DNA of 64,000 nt from Williamsia sp. 1138 (GTDB lineage Bacteria; Actinomycetota; Actinomycetes; Mycobacteriales; Mycobacteriaceae), in contig NZ_MJEJ02000050.1 of assembly GCF_002095435.2 (NCBI RefSeq), positions 206,534 to 270,533 on the forward strand, in the 5' to 3' direction. The notes under the pieces were generated by a model. It did no database searches, had not been told where the DNA came from, and saw only the letters and a program-made list of their open reading frames with translations. Positions within the stretch are counted from its first letter, which is position 1, and every line of letters begins with the position of its first letter. Made by a program: the position numbers and the translations under genes. This document shows, piece by piece, positions 47,148-55,631 of this stretch.

Positions 47148-48632
47148 TCAGCCTGCGACAGACCAGGTGCCGTCTTCCCGGGTCACCGTCGTCGCGGCGC
47201 CATCGGCGTCCGTCATTTTCAACGTCACGTCGTCCAGCCATTCCAGCTTCACAGCAGCGACGTCGGCGCGATACTCCTCGGCGCCGTCCTTGTCCGCGAT
47301 GACCACATCTCCGTCGGCGGCCGAGGCGACATAGTTTCCACCGGGAGACATCACTTCGGCCACCGGTGATGGCGCAGGGACCGGCGCGGCCGTCGACACC
47401 GGTGGCACACTTGTCGGCGGCTCTACGCTCGACGTGGTCGACACCGGTCCTGGAACGCTGGTGGCGGGCTTCTCCGACGCACTCGAGCCCGGGGTCGTGG
47501 GGGTCGACTCAGGCGGGGCGGATGTGGTCGAGGACGCGGATGCCGTCGAGGACGTCGTCGCCGATGTCTGCAGGGGTGCTGCTCGCGCGGCTGAGGAGGT
47601 ACCGGTTGCGGATCCGCAGGACACACTGCCGAGCAACAGGTTGACGCTGATGTTCAGCCTTCCCGTCGAAAGGAAAGTGCCCACCCGGCTGCGAACTTCC
47701 ACGTTGTACACCCCGAGCAAGGCCAGCCCGAGGACGTCGTTGAAGTACGCTCTGCCGACGACCAGCGTCGCCGGGTTCGAGGTCGAAGCAGGCACCACAG
47801 CAGAATTCGCTGGACCCACGAACGCCGGGATGAAGCTGAACACGTAGGCGTAGGACTGGTGGTTCACCGGATTCGCCCATGACAGGCGGGCGCTGGTCTC
47901 GAGAATCCCGGTGGTGACAGTGGTACACGTCAGAGGCGCTGTCGGAGCCTCCGGCCGGCCGGCCGAGACCGTGCCGGCAGCTGTCGCGGAGTCCGTGAGC
48001 GGAGCGAGGGTGCCATGGGTTCGCTCGAAACCCATGACGGCTGCGGCGACAACGGTCACGGCGATCAATCCCTGCACCACGATCGCGGATCTGCGTGATC
48101 GAACCGACAACGGCCCGGTGTGCCTGCCCTGGCCTGTCCGGCGAATCAGCTTGTCCGGTCGGAACGCCAGGCACAACAGACCGAGAGTGAAAAACGTGGC
48201 GACGGCCCACGCAAAAGGATTGGCGAAAGCGCTCAAGACGTAGCCCAGGTTCGGGATATGGAACAGCACCTCGTCGACCGTCGAGACGATGTATGGTTCC
48301 GAATCCTCGACACTGTTCGCGTCGCCACGCAATGTCATGGTGGTCGAATTGCCGACCCGCGAATCGATCGACGCAACCCGATGGGTGATCCGCGTGCCGT
48401 CCGGACGCATGACGCTCACGATGTCCCCGGGCGCGACGTCGGTGGCCGGCACCGAACGTGAGATCGCGACGTCACCGACGTCGATCGCCGGAGACATGGA
48501 ATCCGAGCGAAAGATCAACGGCGACAATCCCAACGAGGCACTCACGATCGCGGTGAACACGCACAACACGCCTGCGATCGCGCCGGCGGTCAGGGTGACC
48601 TCGATCGCGATCTTCCTGACACGATCGGACAT
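47148..48632 (-). CDS. SipW-like signal peptidase fused to a substrate-like and C-terminal extracytoplasmic region
   Basis: This 494-residue membrane protein closes the five-gene export operon. The N-terminal ~160 residues are a signal peptidase of the S26B (SipW/ER) type: after a membrane helix come the catalytic Ser in FRSDSMSPAIDVGD and a His, not Lys, in GTRITHRVASI. A second helix follows (FAWAVATFFTLGLLCLA). Next comes a third hydrophobic segment (VQGLIAVTVVAAAVMGF) leading into LTDSATAAGTVSAG, which resembles the cleavage regions of the co-encoded substrates. An Fn3-like ~110-residue domain, a Ser/Thr/Pro linker (about 370-430) and a last domain (VASAADGDVVIADKDGAEEY) complete it. The ATG is one base after the previous stop. 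Confidence 0.72.
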   Translation of the reverse strand: MSDRVRKIAIEVTLTAGAIAGVLCVFTAIVSASLGLSPLIFRSDSMSPAIDVGDVAISRSVPATDVAPGDIVSVMRPDGTRITHRVASIDSRVGNSTTMTLRGDANSVEDSEPYIVSTVDEVLFHIPNLGYVLSAFANPFAWAVATFFTLGLLCLAFRPDKLIRRTGQGRHTGPLSVRSRRSAIVVQGLIAVTVVAAAVMGFERTHGTLAPLTDSATAAGTVSAGRPEAPTAPLTCTTVTTGILETSARLSWANPVNHQSYAYVFSFIPAFVGPANSAVVPASTSNPATLVVGRAYFNDVLGLALLGVYNVEVRSRVGTFLSTGRLNISVNLLLGSVSCGSATGTSSAARAAPLQTSATTSSTASASSTTSAPPESTPTTPGSSASEKPATSVPGPVSTTSSVEPPTSVPPVSTAAPVPAPSPVAEVMSPGGNYVASAADGDVVIADKDGAEEYRADVAAVKLEWLDDVTLKMTDADGAATTVTREDGTWSVAG

Positions 48633-48633
48633 C

Positions 48634-49206
48634 TCAGGTGCCTGCGCTGGCGGTGAACGTGAACAATACCGACCCCGATGTGCCCGCCAGACTGGACAGC
48701 GCATTGGGCGGAAGATTCAGCTGGACACAGAGGGGGTCGGTGCCGGACGTCGCCGCAACCGGTCCACGCCCGGTCGCGAATGCGGACGCTGTGCTGGTGA
48801 TCGACTTCGCCGTCGTCAATACGGTCCCCGGTCCGCAGGTGCCGCCGGAGGCCGTCGCGCCGGCGACCGCGGTCAGCGTCACGCCCTGCCCCAGGGCGTC
48901 GGCGCTCGACACCGAGGCCGTGTACCTGAACGGCGCAGTGCCGGTGTTGCTCACCGTGACGACCTTTGCCGCCGACTGTCCTGGCAGAATCCCGCTGGGG
49001 GCAAATGCGAACGACGCGCTCTTCACACCGTCCGCAAGGATCGAGATCGTGGCAGTGGTGAACTCACCCGACCTGGTACTCACGGTCGAGGACCACAGGG
49101 CCAGAGTCCCCACCACCGCGATGCCGATGACCATGCCCATCGACAGAACGGCGCGGGTTCGGCGGCTGATCAGAGCCAGCCCCGCGGCACGCAACCACGC
49201 GCTCAC
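48634..49206 (-). CDS. SipW-dependent-type exported protein (TasA/CalY-like) 3
   Basis: This 190-residue secreted protein has a long hydrophobic N-terminal segment (VLSMGMVIGIAVVGTLALW) followed by SSTVSTRSGEFTTATISI, the pattern of SipW-cognate signal peptides. The mature part is beta-rich with ILPGQSAAKVVTVSNTGTAPF, a motif shared by TasA/camelysin-like proteins, and two Cys (GGTCGPG, PLCVQ). GTG start overlaps the stop of the upstream signal peptidase gene as GTGA. It is sandwiched between two peptidase genes, so it is a probable substrate of one or both. Confidence 0.72.
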   Translation of the reverse strand: MSAWLRAAGLALISRRTRAVLSMGMVIGIAVVGTLALWSSTVSTRSGEFTTATISILADGVKSASFAFAPSGILPGQSAAKVVTVSNTGTAPFRYTASVSSADALGQGVTLTAVAGATASGGTCGPGTVLTTAKSITSTASAFATGRGPVAATSGTDPLCVQLNLPPNALSSLAGTSGSVLFTFTASAGT

Positions 49207-49787
49207 GGCGCGCTCGGCGGAGCGCGGCGTTCGCGGACCGAGCCCGCGAACTGAACGATTGCGTAAAGGAAGAGGGTTGCGGCGACTGCGTAGACAACGA
49301 CCAGTCGCGTCGAGCCGCTGATCCAATTGTTCACGTGACCGAGGTACGGGATCGAGTACCACAACTCCCCTCGTATCTGCGCCGGCCGCACCGGCTGTGC
49401 ATCCGGGACCGCGACTGCATCGCCCTGCGTCGTGAGCAGCCTGTTGCCTTGCTGGTCGAAATTGAATCCGACGATGCGATGGGTGATGACTGCGGGTTCA
49501 CCCGAACGAATCTGGTAGGTCACCACATCACCGATCTCCAGGGTCGATACGTCAACCTTGCGGACCACGATGAGTGTCCCCGGCGGATATTCCGGCTTCA
49601 TCGACGAGGTGAGAATCGTATACGGCTGCGCCCCTGCGATCTTCGGTACGACGATTGTCGCGAGAAGGATCGCCACCAGGGCCAGCAGGAGCACCCACGT
49701 GATGACCTGGAACGCCCACCACAGCGGTCCGGTCCTGTGCGGGGTGTCTTCGGTGGCGGTGTGCGCATCCGACTGTTTCGAGGTCAT
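49203..49787 (-). CDS. SipW-like signal peptidase I
   Basis: This 194-residue peptidase is of the S26B type. It has an N-terminal helix (VITWVLLLALVAILLATIVV), the catalytic Ser in TILTSSMKPEYPPGTLIVV, the general-base His in PAVITHRIVGFNFD in place of the Lys of ordinary LepB, the GDA box (LLTTQGDAVAVPD) and a C-terminal helix (RLVVVYAVAATLFLYAIVQF). Such enzymes process TasA/YqxM-type or camelysin-type proteins in Bacillus. It starts with ATG overlapping the stop of the upstream TasA-like gene as ATGA, and its own stop overlaps the next start, so the operon is fully coupled. Confidence 0.85.
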   Translation of the reverse strand: MTSKQSDAHTATEDTPHRTGPLWWAFQVITWVLLLALVAILLATIVVPKIAGAQPYTILTSSMKPEYPPGTLIVVRKVDVSTLEIGDVVTYQIRSGEPAVITHRIVGFNFDQQGNRLLTTQGDAVAVPDAQPVRPAQIRGELWYSIPYLGHVNNWISGSTRLVVVYAVAATLFLYAIVQFAGSVRERRAPPSAP

Positions 49788-50362
49788 GTTCGCCTCTGCT
49801 CTGACCCGAAGGCGAAAAGTACTGTGTACGTGGCTGATCCGGTTCCGGTGACCGATTGCAGCGTGCTCCTCATGCACCAGGTCTCTGTCGCCCCCTCGGC
49901 CAGCGAACGCCAGGGACTGCTCGCGGCCGTACCGGAAGCGCTTGTGGTGAACGTCGTGAACGCCGCGGCACCGGGCAGTGTCCCGGTGCCGCACGTGCTG
50001 CCGACGGCCATGACGGTCCCGGACAGTGACAACGTGACGCCCGAGCCGGGCGTACTGACCTGTGGGCCGGCAGCATTGAGGCGGTACCGCAGGGGGGTGC
50101 TACCACCGTTGGTGATTGCCAACGGGGCCTGGCGTTGGTCGCCGGGGAGTATTCCCGCCCCGTTGAGTCCTGCGAACTGGTAAATCGACCCGGACCCACT
50201 GCCTGCCACCAGCTTGAGCTGGCCGGTTATCACCGTCGCGCTGTCGGTGGAGGCGCTGTCAGTCCATAGAGCGTCGGTCGACCGCACTGCCGCCAGGGAC
50301 AGCGCGGCGACCGCACTCACTGCTGTTACGACCACCAGCCGGGTCGTACCCGACCAGGACAT
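49784..50362 (-). CDS. SipW-dependent-type exported protein (TasA/CalY-like) 2
   Basis: This 192-residue secreted protein has the N-terminal signal segment TRLVVVTAVSAVAALSLAAV, leading to DALWTDSASTDSATVITGQL. The ALW(T/S)D plus Gly-(Glu/Gln)-Leu pattern is shared with the other substrates of the operon. The mature part contains AGILPGDQRQAPLAITNGGS, matching the LPG...N-G-x motif of TasA-like beta-sandwich proteins. It has two Cys (GSTCGTG, TWCMRS). It begins two bases after the previous stop and is coupled to the signal peptidase gene downstream. Confidence 0.72.
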   Translation of the reverse strand: MSWSGTTRLVVVTAVSAVAALSLAAVRSTDALWTDSASTDSATVITGQLKLVAGSGSGSIYQFAGLNGAGILPGDQRQAPLAITNGGSTPLRYRLNAAGPQVSTPGSGVTLSLSGTVMAVGSTCGTGTLPGAAAFTTFTTSASGTAASSPWRSLAEGATETWCMRSTLQSVTGTGSATYTVLFAFGSEQRRT

Positions 50363-50364
50363 CG

Positions 50365-50901
50365 TCAGGAACGAACCTGATTCAGGTTCACCGACATCCC
50401 CGACACGTTCACGCCCTGGTTCTGGCTGACTTGGCCGTTGACATCGGCGAAAGCGACGGTGACTTTCACGACGACGGTGTGGGGTGCGCCGGGGGTGATG
50501 GTGACCGTGCTACCGCCGGGTGCCGGGGTGCCGTCGACAGTGGCTACCGGGGTCACCGTCACGCCCGTCGGCGGTGTCCCGGCGGCGCCTGGATCGACCG
50601 TGACCTCTGCCTCCATGTTCTTACCGGTCGCAATAGCTGTGTATGTCGAGGTGTACTCCCAGGTGTCCAGCGGCACCAGCAGGTCAGTCGTTGGATCGAC
50701 CGCTGTACCGCCGACGATCCCGGTCGTCGACACATCGGTCCACGATGGCGTCCCCTGGGCCGTCAGGTCGAGCTCACCGGTGCTCACGTTTCCCGGGGTG
50801 TTGGTGCCCGAGTCACTCCACAGTGCGTACGAACCCGCACCGCCGAGCAGGACGACGACAGCAGCTCCGGCCGCGAGAGCGCCTTTGGCGTTTCGATTCA
50901 T
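50365..50901 (-). CDS. Alternate-signal exported protein (RER_14450/TasA-like) 1
   Basis: This 178-residue first gene of the operon begins MNRNAKGALAAGAAVVVLLG and continues GAGSYALWSDSGTNTPGNVS, the alternate-type signal of the actinobacterial family exported with SipW-like peptidases. The mature domain (residues 40-178) is Thr/Val/Gly-rich, predicted all-beta, acidic and free of Cys, unlike its two paralogues. It ends VSQNQGVNVSGMSVNLNQVR. Being first in the operon and compact, it is the best candidate for the main structural subunit. ATG follows GAGG. Upstream lies the long AT-rich region. Confidence 0.75.
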   Translation of the reverse strand: MNRNAKGALAAGAAVVVLLGGAGSYALWSDSGTNTPGNVSTGELDLTAQGTPSWTDVSTTGIVGGTAVDPTTDLLVPLDTWEYTSTYTAIATGKNMEAEVTVDPGAAGTPPTGVTVTPVATVDGTPAPGGSTVTITPGAPHTVVVKVTVAFADVNGQVSQNQGVNVSGMSVNLNQVRS

Positions 50902-51596
50902 GTCTTCAACCTCACAAGGGTCTGGCGGCCCTTCAAGCCGCATCGGATTGGTGGTGAGGTCAACGTGAATGTCCGACCCCCCTGCCGCGGAATTCGCACC
51001 AGACGGTGGTCCCCACATCGGTATTGAGAGAATTCAATCCGAAGCGGTTCACATGTATCTCGCCGGGAATGTCGCCCCCGGCGAGCCCGGCGTTACACAA
51101 ATTCAACAGCAATTATCAATTCGATGCCGACCCTACGCCAAATGGGTCTTTATGGCGAGCCACTTCGAGAATCAGCTTCACTCCTATCACCACCCCTTTA
51201 CCGAGGCATTTTGGCGTCAATCTTCCGCATCGACGCAGTTCGGAGTCATTATTGCTGTACAGATTTGTTTCGCAGATGAATTCATCGCAGGTCGGCGCCG
51301 AATTCCGAGACAACGTCTACAACCATTCCATTCGAATTCAGCTGAGCCTGCCCTCAGGAAGCGCACAATCGCTCAATTTGACGATCAAAGACTCGCGAAT
51401 AATTTATTTGTTAGGCTTATTAAAGATGTTTGACCGAATACGACCATCCATTGGGATATCTGCTCTCATTGCTCAAGTGATCAGGTGCTCCAAAGTCGAT
51501 ATGACGGATTCGTGAGTTCGGCATATTTCGAGGTCAGAATCGAATTCAACGCGCCGACATGTGTCGAGCACCCGATGTATGGGTAGCTTCCATCTC
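50902..51596. other. Long, partly AT-rich intergenic region upstream of the SipW/TasA-like operon
   Basis: This 695-nt region separates the minus-strand export operon from a small plus-strand gene. Its middle (about 51040-51540) is clearly AT-richer than the rest of the window, with runs such as GCGAATAATTTATTTGTTAG. Near the operon a 9-bp hairpin occurs (CTCGCCGGG with CCCGGCGAG, about 51058-51088, read on the minus strand). Open frames on the plus strand show no ribosome-binding site, family similarity or normal composition, so I do not call them. The stretch may be a regulatory region bound by the H-NS-like Lsr2, a long 5' UTR, or acquired DNA. Confidence 0.5.
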
Positions 51597-51806
51597 ATGA
51601 CTGATCCCAGCTCCACCGCCACCCAGATAGCCGAGTTCGCCGAACAACACTCCGACTACACCGCGATCGCCTTCGACAACGACGGCAAGATCATCGACTG
51701 GAAGACCTCTGGCGATTGGGTCAATGGTTCGCATGAGGGTGAGCGCATCCATGTGATCGACGGTGACATCACCCCCGAAGCCGTTCAACGCGTGCTCGAC
51801 AGCTGA
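51597..51806 (+). CDS. Hypothetical 69-residue acidic protein
   Basis: This small soluble protein is acidic. It contains DYTAIAFDNDGKIIDWKTSG and VIDGDITPEAVQRVLDS. No family is recognised. Normal codon use in a GC-rich frame, and a TAGCTT -10 box (51584-51589) seven bases before the ATG, suggest a real gene with a leaderless transcript. It borders the AT-rich region but is not AT-rich itself. Function unknown. Confidence 0.55.
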   Translation: MTDPSSTATQIAEFAEQHSDYTAIAFDNDGKIIDWKTSGDWVNGSHEGERIHVIDGDITPEAVQRVLDS

Positions 51807-51975
51807 GGTCTCGCGACACACCCTTCGTGCGCTGGAGCGACGCCGACTCGCTTCGTCGCGGCTCTCCCGTGCACTGTCGCACCCACACCAAACACACACG
51901 CCGTCAACAAGAACGACTACGCAACAGACTGAAAAGCGAGGAAAACCCACCACCCTTCTGAGATAGATTCTGACG

Positions 51976-53700
51976 ATGTGGGGTATTCGAGGCTCGATCA
52001 TGCGATCGGTCGGGGCGGCACTGCGCCCGCAACCAGCGCCCCTTGCGGTCTCGATGGCTGCCCGGACTGCGTTGGCAGCGGGCACGGTCACGGTGGTCGG
52101 CGCCGTGGTCGGGGATCTCAACGCGGTCGGCATGGCTTACTTCGGGGCTGCCTGCGCGGTGGCATTCGCAGCACGTGGAACGTACCGCCTCCGAAGCTGG
52201 GCGTTGCTTGCACAGGCGGGCGGCGCGGTGGTCGGGCTGACAATCGGGGCCCTGGTTCCCGACCAACCGGCATCCCTGATCGCAGCGGCGGCCGTAGCTG
52301 GGGTGATATCCGGCGTGATCGGGGTCATCGGGCCGAATGCACCGGCCTTCGGAATGATGCTGACCATCGGACTGGCCTTCGGTGAGTTCGGAGGTTCACC
52401 GCTTCCGTCGATCGAACAGTCTCTGTGGTACCTCGTCGGAACCCTGATCGTGGCCGTTGCCACGTTATCTCCCTGGGTGTTTCATCGTGGCGGCGATGAA
52501 CGGACTCTGGTGGCAGCCGTGTTCGATTCCGCCGCGGCCGTGTGCGACGACATCGGTTCCTCGGAGGCCCGCGCGGCGCGCGCTCGCCTCGCCAGAGCGT
52601 CTGCCGACGCGCGTTCGGTGACCCACCACCCGCGTGCCGAGCTGGTTGCGTTCGCGGTGGCGGGACTGTACGCCGAGGAAAACCCTCTGCCGCGCAGCGT
52701 CTCCGACCTGCTCCGGGCTGCCGCAGATGCAACCCGGCGAGGTGAACCACTCGCTCGTGCGACGATGAAGGTCGAGAACCCGACACCCGCCATGGCGGCC
52801 CTGTTCGACGCCTTCGCGATGTCGCCTACCCGGCCACCTGCTCCGGGCAGACCGGGTCGACATGACCTGATGAGATCGGCTCTTCGTGCGATCTGGTCCC
52901 TACCTGCACTCGGCAACGGCATGAGACTCGGCCTCTGTCTAGCGATGGCCACGGGTACAGCAGTCGCACTGCATGATTCGAATCATGCGTTCTGGTTGCC
53001 ATTGACTGTCGCGGTGATCGTCCGGCCCGAATATGCATCGGTGTTCGTCCGCACGGTGAACCGGGTGTGCGGCACCATCGCAGGAGCGGCCTTCGCCGCA
53101 GCGATACTCGCCGTGTTCGGCAGTGGCCTTCCGGTGGCTTGCGCCGCTGCGCTCGCCTTGTCGGTTGCCGTGCTCACCGCGCCGAAATTGTATGCCTTCA
53201 GCGTCATCGGAATCACCGGGTCAGCGCTGCTGGCCTCCTGCATCGGAACGGCGGACCCGGCCCTGCCGGCTCTGCGCCTCGTGGACACGGTGATCGGGGC
53301 GGGCGTCGCCATCGTCTTCGGATATCTGCTGTGGCCGGACTCGAGGCGTCTGCCGACGACTGCGCGACTCGATGCCGCACTACCGGCGGTCCAGGCCTAT
53401 CTCGAGGAGGCCGTCAAGCAACCCGCGCGTCGCGTCGACTGGCAGACGCGTCGCGACGAGGCCTACCGCCAGGCCCATCTGCTCCGCGCCGCGACGGAGG
53501 CCGCCACCACCGAACTGCCACCGGTCAGCTCGATCGCCGTGTTCCGCATCCCGGTGGCGGTCGAACTGGAAGAACTGGTCGACGCCATCACGGCGCTGGC
53601 CGCGAAAGCCGAAGCAGGCCACGATGTCGTCTCCGAGCGAGATCGCATCGAGCAACGCCTCCGTCTGCTCGAGTCACTGCCACTTCACAGCCACGACTGA
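51976..53700 (+). CDS. FUSC-family membrane transporter
   Basis: This 574-residue protein has two hydrophobic blocks of about five to six helices (residues 25-165 and 310-450), each followed by a helical cytoplasmic segment: the FUSC/aromatic acid exporter layout. Typical segments are MAARTALAAGTVTVVGAVVG and NHAFWLPLTVAVIVRPEYAS, the latter diagnostic of the second FUSC block. It probably exports aromatic or other hydrophobic acids. TAGATT at 51964-51969 is six bases before the ATG, indicating a leaderless mRNA. Confidence 0.85.
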   Translation: MWGIRGSIMRSVGAALRPQPAPLAVSMAARTALAAGTVTVVGAVVGDLNAVGMAYFGAACAVAFAARGTYRLRSWALLAQAGGAVVGLTIGALVPDQPASLIAAAAVAGVISGVIGVIGPNAPAFGMMLTIGLAFGEFGGSPLPSIEQSLWYLVGTLIVAVATLSPWVFHRGGDERTLVAAVFDSAAAVCDDIGSSEARAARARLARASADARSVTHHPRAELVAFAVAGLYAEENPLPRSVSDLLRAAADATRRGEPLARATMKVENPTPAMAALFDAFAMSPTRPPAPGRPGRHDLMRSALRAIWSLPALGNGMRLGLCLAMATGTAVALHDSNHAFWLPLTVAVIVRPEYASVFVRTVNRVCGTIAGAAFAAAILAVFGSGLPVACAAALALSVAVLTAPKLYAFSVIGITGSALLASCIGTADPALPALRLVDTVIGAGVAIVFGYLLWPDSRRLPTTARLDAALPAVQAYLEEAVKQPARRVDWQTRRDEAYRQAHLLRAATEAATTELPPVSSIAVFRIPVAVELEELVDAITALAAKAEAGHDVVSERDRIEQRLRLLESLPLHSHD

Positions 53701-53767
53701 GCAAGTTCGGAGGCTGGGCCGCTTGTCTGGAGTCGTCCCACCCGGTCACACCTCAGGGAGGTCCCCC

Positions 53768-54073
53768 ATGGTCACATCAGCAGACGTGGTTCTCGTCGTA
53801 CTCGACGGCACCGAACGCACCCGCACTTTGGTGCGCGGGCTCATCGACAACGACGTTCGCACCGCGCTGACGAGTGAGTCGGTCCACGAGCTGGTCCCGT
53901 TGCTCGGCGGCGCCCGCCGCGGTCTGGTCTACGGCGTAGTCGCCGACCCGTCCGACGGTCGCCAGGTGGATCGATTGTTCGAGCGGGTCGGCCAAACCCT
54001 TGGTGCGGTCACCGTCATCCTCGACCCCGGGGAACGCCTGACCGGACACCGGGCGGCGTCCCATGCCGCGTGA
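53768..54073 (+). CDS. SDR-like mini-protein of unknown function
   Basis: This 101-residue protein has an AGGGAGG ribosome-binding site. Residues 28-90 (VRTALTSESVHELVPLLGGA, then VVADPSDGRQVDRLFERVGQTLGAVTVIL) follow the spacing of strands 2-4 of a short-chain dehydrogenase Rossmann fold, including the D-x-x-D turn. There is no TGxxxGxG nucleotide loop and no YxxxK catalytic pair, so it is not an active SDR. It may be a relic core, a domain recruited for binding, or a coincidental match. It converges on fprB with a seven-base gap. Confidence 0.55.
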   Translation: MVTSADVVLVVLDGTERTRTLVRGLIDNDVRTALTSESVHELVPLLGGARRGLVYGVVADPSDGRQVDRLFERVGQTLGAVTVILDPGERLTGHRAASHAA

Positions 54074-54080
54074 GGGGTCG

Positions 54081-55628
54081 TCAGCGCCGGAACGGGCGTG
54101 TACGGCGGCGAGGCGGCTCCGTGTGGGCGGAGAGCAGGCCTGCCTCGAGGTCAGCGCGCAACTGCGACACCGTCTCGGCGGAGTCCGCCTTGTTGGTTCC
54201 GATGAACCCTGAGGGTCCGCGTTTGATCCAGCCGGTGACGTACACCCCGGTCATCGGACCGTTGTCGCCTACGACCCTGCCCGCCTCATTGGGGATCACA
54301 CCTCGCACGTGGTCGAACGGCAGTCCGGGAACTTCGACGCCCTTGTAGCCGATCGAAGTGAGGACGAGACCGGCTTCGACGGTCTCGGTGCGACCCGTGG
54401 ACTCGACCCCGATGCCACCGGGTCCGGGCTTGTTGATCCCGAACGTGACGCCGGCGACCGAGCCGGCAGCGTCGGAAGTGATCTGCTCCGGCGACCGCAG
54501 GAACCCAAATCTGATCACCGGACCGGATCCCGGTGCACGCTGGGCTATTTCGGACAGCACGGTCAGCTTAGCGGCGATCGTGTGGTCGTCGATCTCGCCG
54601 GTGTCCTGCGCCTCGATCAGAGCTGGATCGATGGCCACATGCGCACCCCCGTCGGCCAGCCCGACCAACTCGGGCAGAGTGAACGCGGCATCGCGCGGTC
54701 CCCGTCGACCGACGACGAGGACCTCCTCGACCTTCGAGCGCCGCAGCGCCGCCAGTGCGGCGGGCGAGATCGAGGTCGAGGCAAGATCGTCGGGGTCGGC
54801 AGTGAGGATTCTGGCGACATCGAGCGCGACGTTTCCGTTGCCGATGAGCACCACTCGGCGCTGGGACAGGTCAAAGGTCCGGTCCACATGGTCTGGGTGG
54901 CCGTTGTACCAGCCCACGAACTCGGTGGCGCTGGCGACATTGGCGAGGTCGGCGCCGGGGATGTCGAGTCGACGGTCACTCCCTGCACCACCGGCGTAGA
55001 TGACTCCATGAAACTCTCGACCGAGGTCTTCGAGGGTGACGTCGCGGCCGACCTCGCTGTTCAGCATGATGTCGAGCCGGTTGTTGCGGGCCATCTCGTC
55101 GAAGAGAGCCATCACCTTTCGAGTCGAGAGATGATCGGGAGCAACGCCGTACCGGGCGAGCCCGAACGGCTTGTCGAGACGCTCGTACATGGTGACGCGA
55201 ACGTTGGGATAACGCAGGAGACCATCGGCCGCATACATCGCCGACGGCCCCGACCCCACGATCGCCACTCGAATGTCCCCGCCGCCCGGAACTGCGATCG
55301 GCTTGGGCGCGCTGATCGGTGCCAGCGGCAACCGCAGCCGCGAGTCGACCGGGAAACGCACCGGCGACTGCGCGACGTCTTCGTAATGCTCGGCGTTGAT
55401 CTGCAGGTAACGCTCGTCCTTGGGCTCGATACGGTGACTCGGGACGATTGCACCCACCGGGCATGCGCTGACGCAGGCACCGCAGTCGACGCAGGTCGCC
55501 GGATCGATGTAGAGCATCTCCGACGTCAGGAAGTCAGGCTCGTCCGGGGTCGGATGGATACAGTTGACCGGACAGGCGTACACACACGAAGCATCTGCGC
55601 AGCATGCCTGCGTGACGACGTGAGGCAC
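54081..55628 (-). CDS. fprB: Ferredoxin/ferredoxin-NADP reductase FprB
   Basis: This 515-residue two-part flavoprotein starts with a ferredoxin domain carrying two Cys clusters (CCADASCVYACPVNCIHPTP and CVDCGACVSACPVGAI) for [3Fe-4S]/[4Fe-4S] centres. It continues as an adrenodoxin reductase-like unit with FAD-binding VAIVGSGPSAMYAADGLL and NADPH-binding VVLIGNGNVALDVARIL. It transfers electrons from NADPH to redox partners. It lies three bases after the AurF-type oxygenase gene, as Rv0886 follows Rv0885, so it is the likely reductase for that enzyme. GTG start. Confidence 0.93.
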   Translation of the reverse strand: MPHVVTQACCADASCVYACPVNCIHPTPDEPDFLTSEMLYIDPATCVDCGACVSACPVGAIVPSHRIEPKDERYLQINAEHYEDVAQSPVRFPVDSRLRLPLAPISAPKPIAVPGGGDIRVAIVGSGPSAMYAADGLLRYPNVRVTMYERLDKPFGLARYGVAPDHLSTRKVMALFDEMARNNRLDIMLNSEVGRDVTLEDLGREFHGVIYAGGAGSDRRLDIPGADLANVASATEFVGWYNGHPDHVDRTFDLSQRRVVLIGNGNVALDVARILTADPDDLASTSISPAALAALRRSKVEEVLVVGRRGPRDAAFTLPELVGLADGGAHVAIDPALIEAQDTGEIDDHTIAAKLTVLSEIAQRAPGSGPVIRFGFLRSPEQITSDAAGSVAGVTFGINKPGPGGIGVESTGRTETVEAGLVLTSIGYKGVEVPGLPFDHVRGVIPNEAGRVVGDNGPMTGVYVTGWIKRGPSGFIGTNKADSAETVSQLRADLEAGLLSAHTEPPRRRTRPFRR

Positions 55629-55631
55629 CGA

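Noticed and set aside
50960..51100. Possible riboswitch in the leader of the SipW/TasA-like operon
   Set aside because: Only one stable hairpin is visible and none of the conserved cores of cyclic di-nucleotide or other known riboswitch classes could be recognised.
50969..51515. Two overlapping plus-strand open frames (154 and 169 codons) in the AT-rich region
   Set aside because: They lack ribosome-binding sites, have no recognisable motifs, overlap each other in different phases and owe their length partly to unusual composition. Non-coding regulatory DNA is a better explanation.
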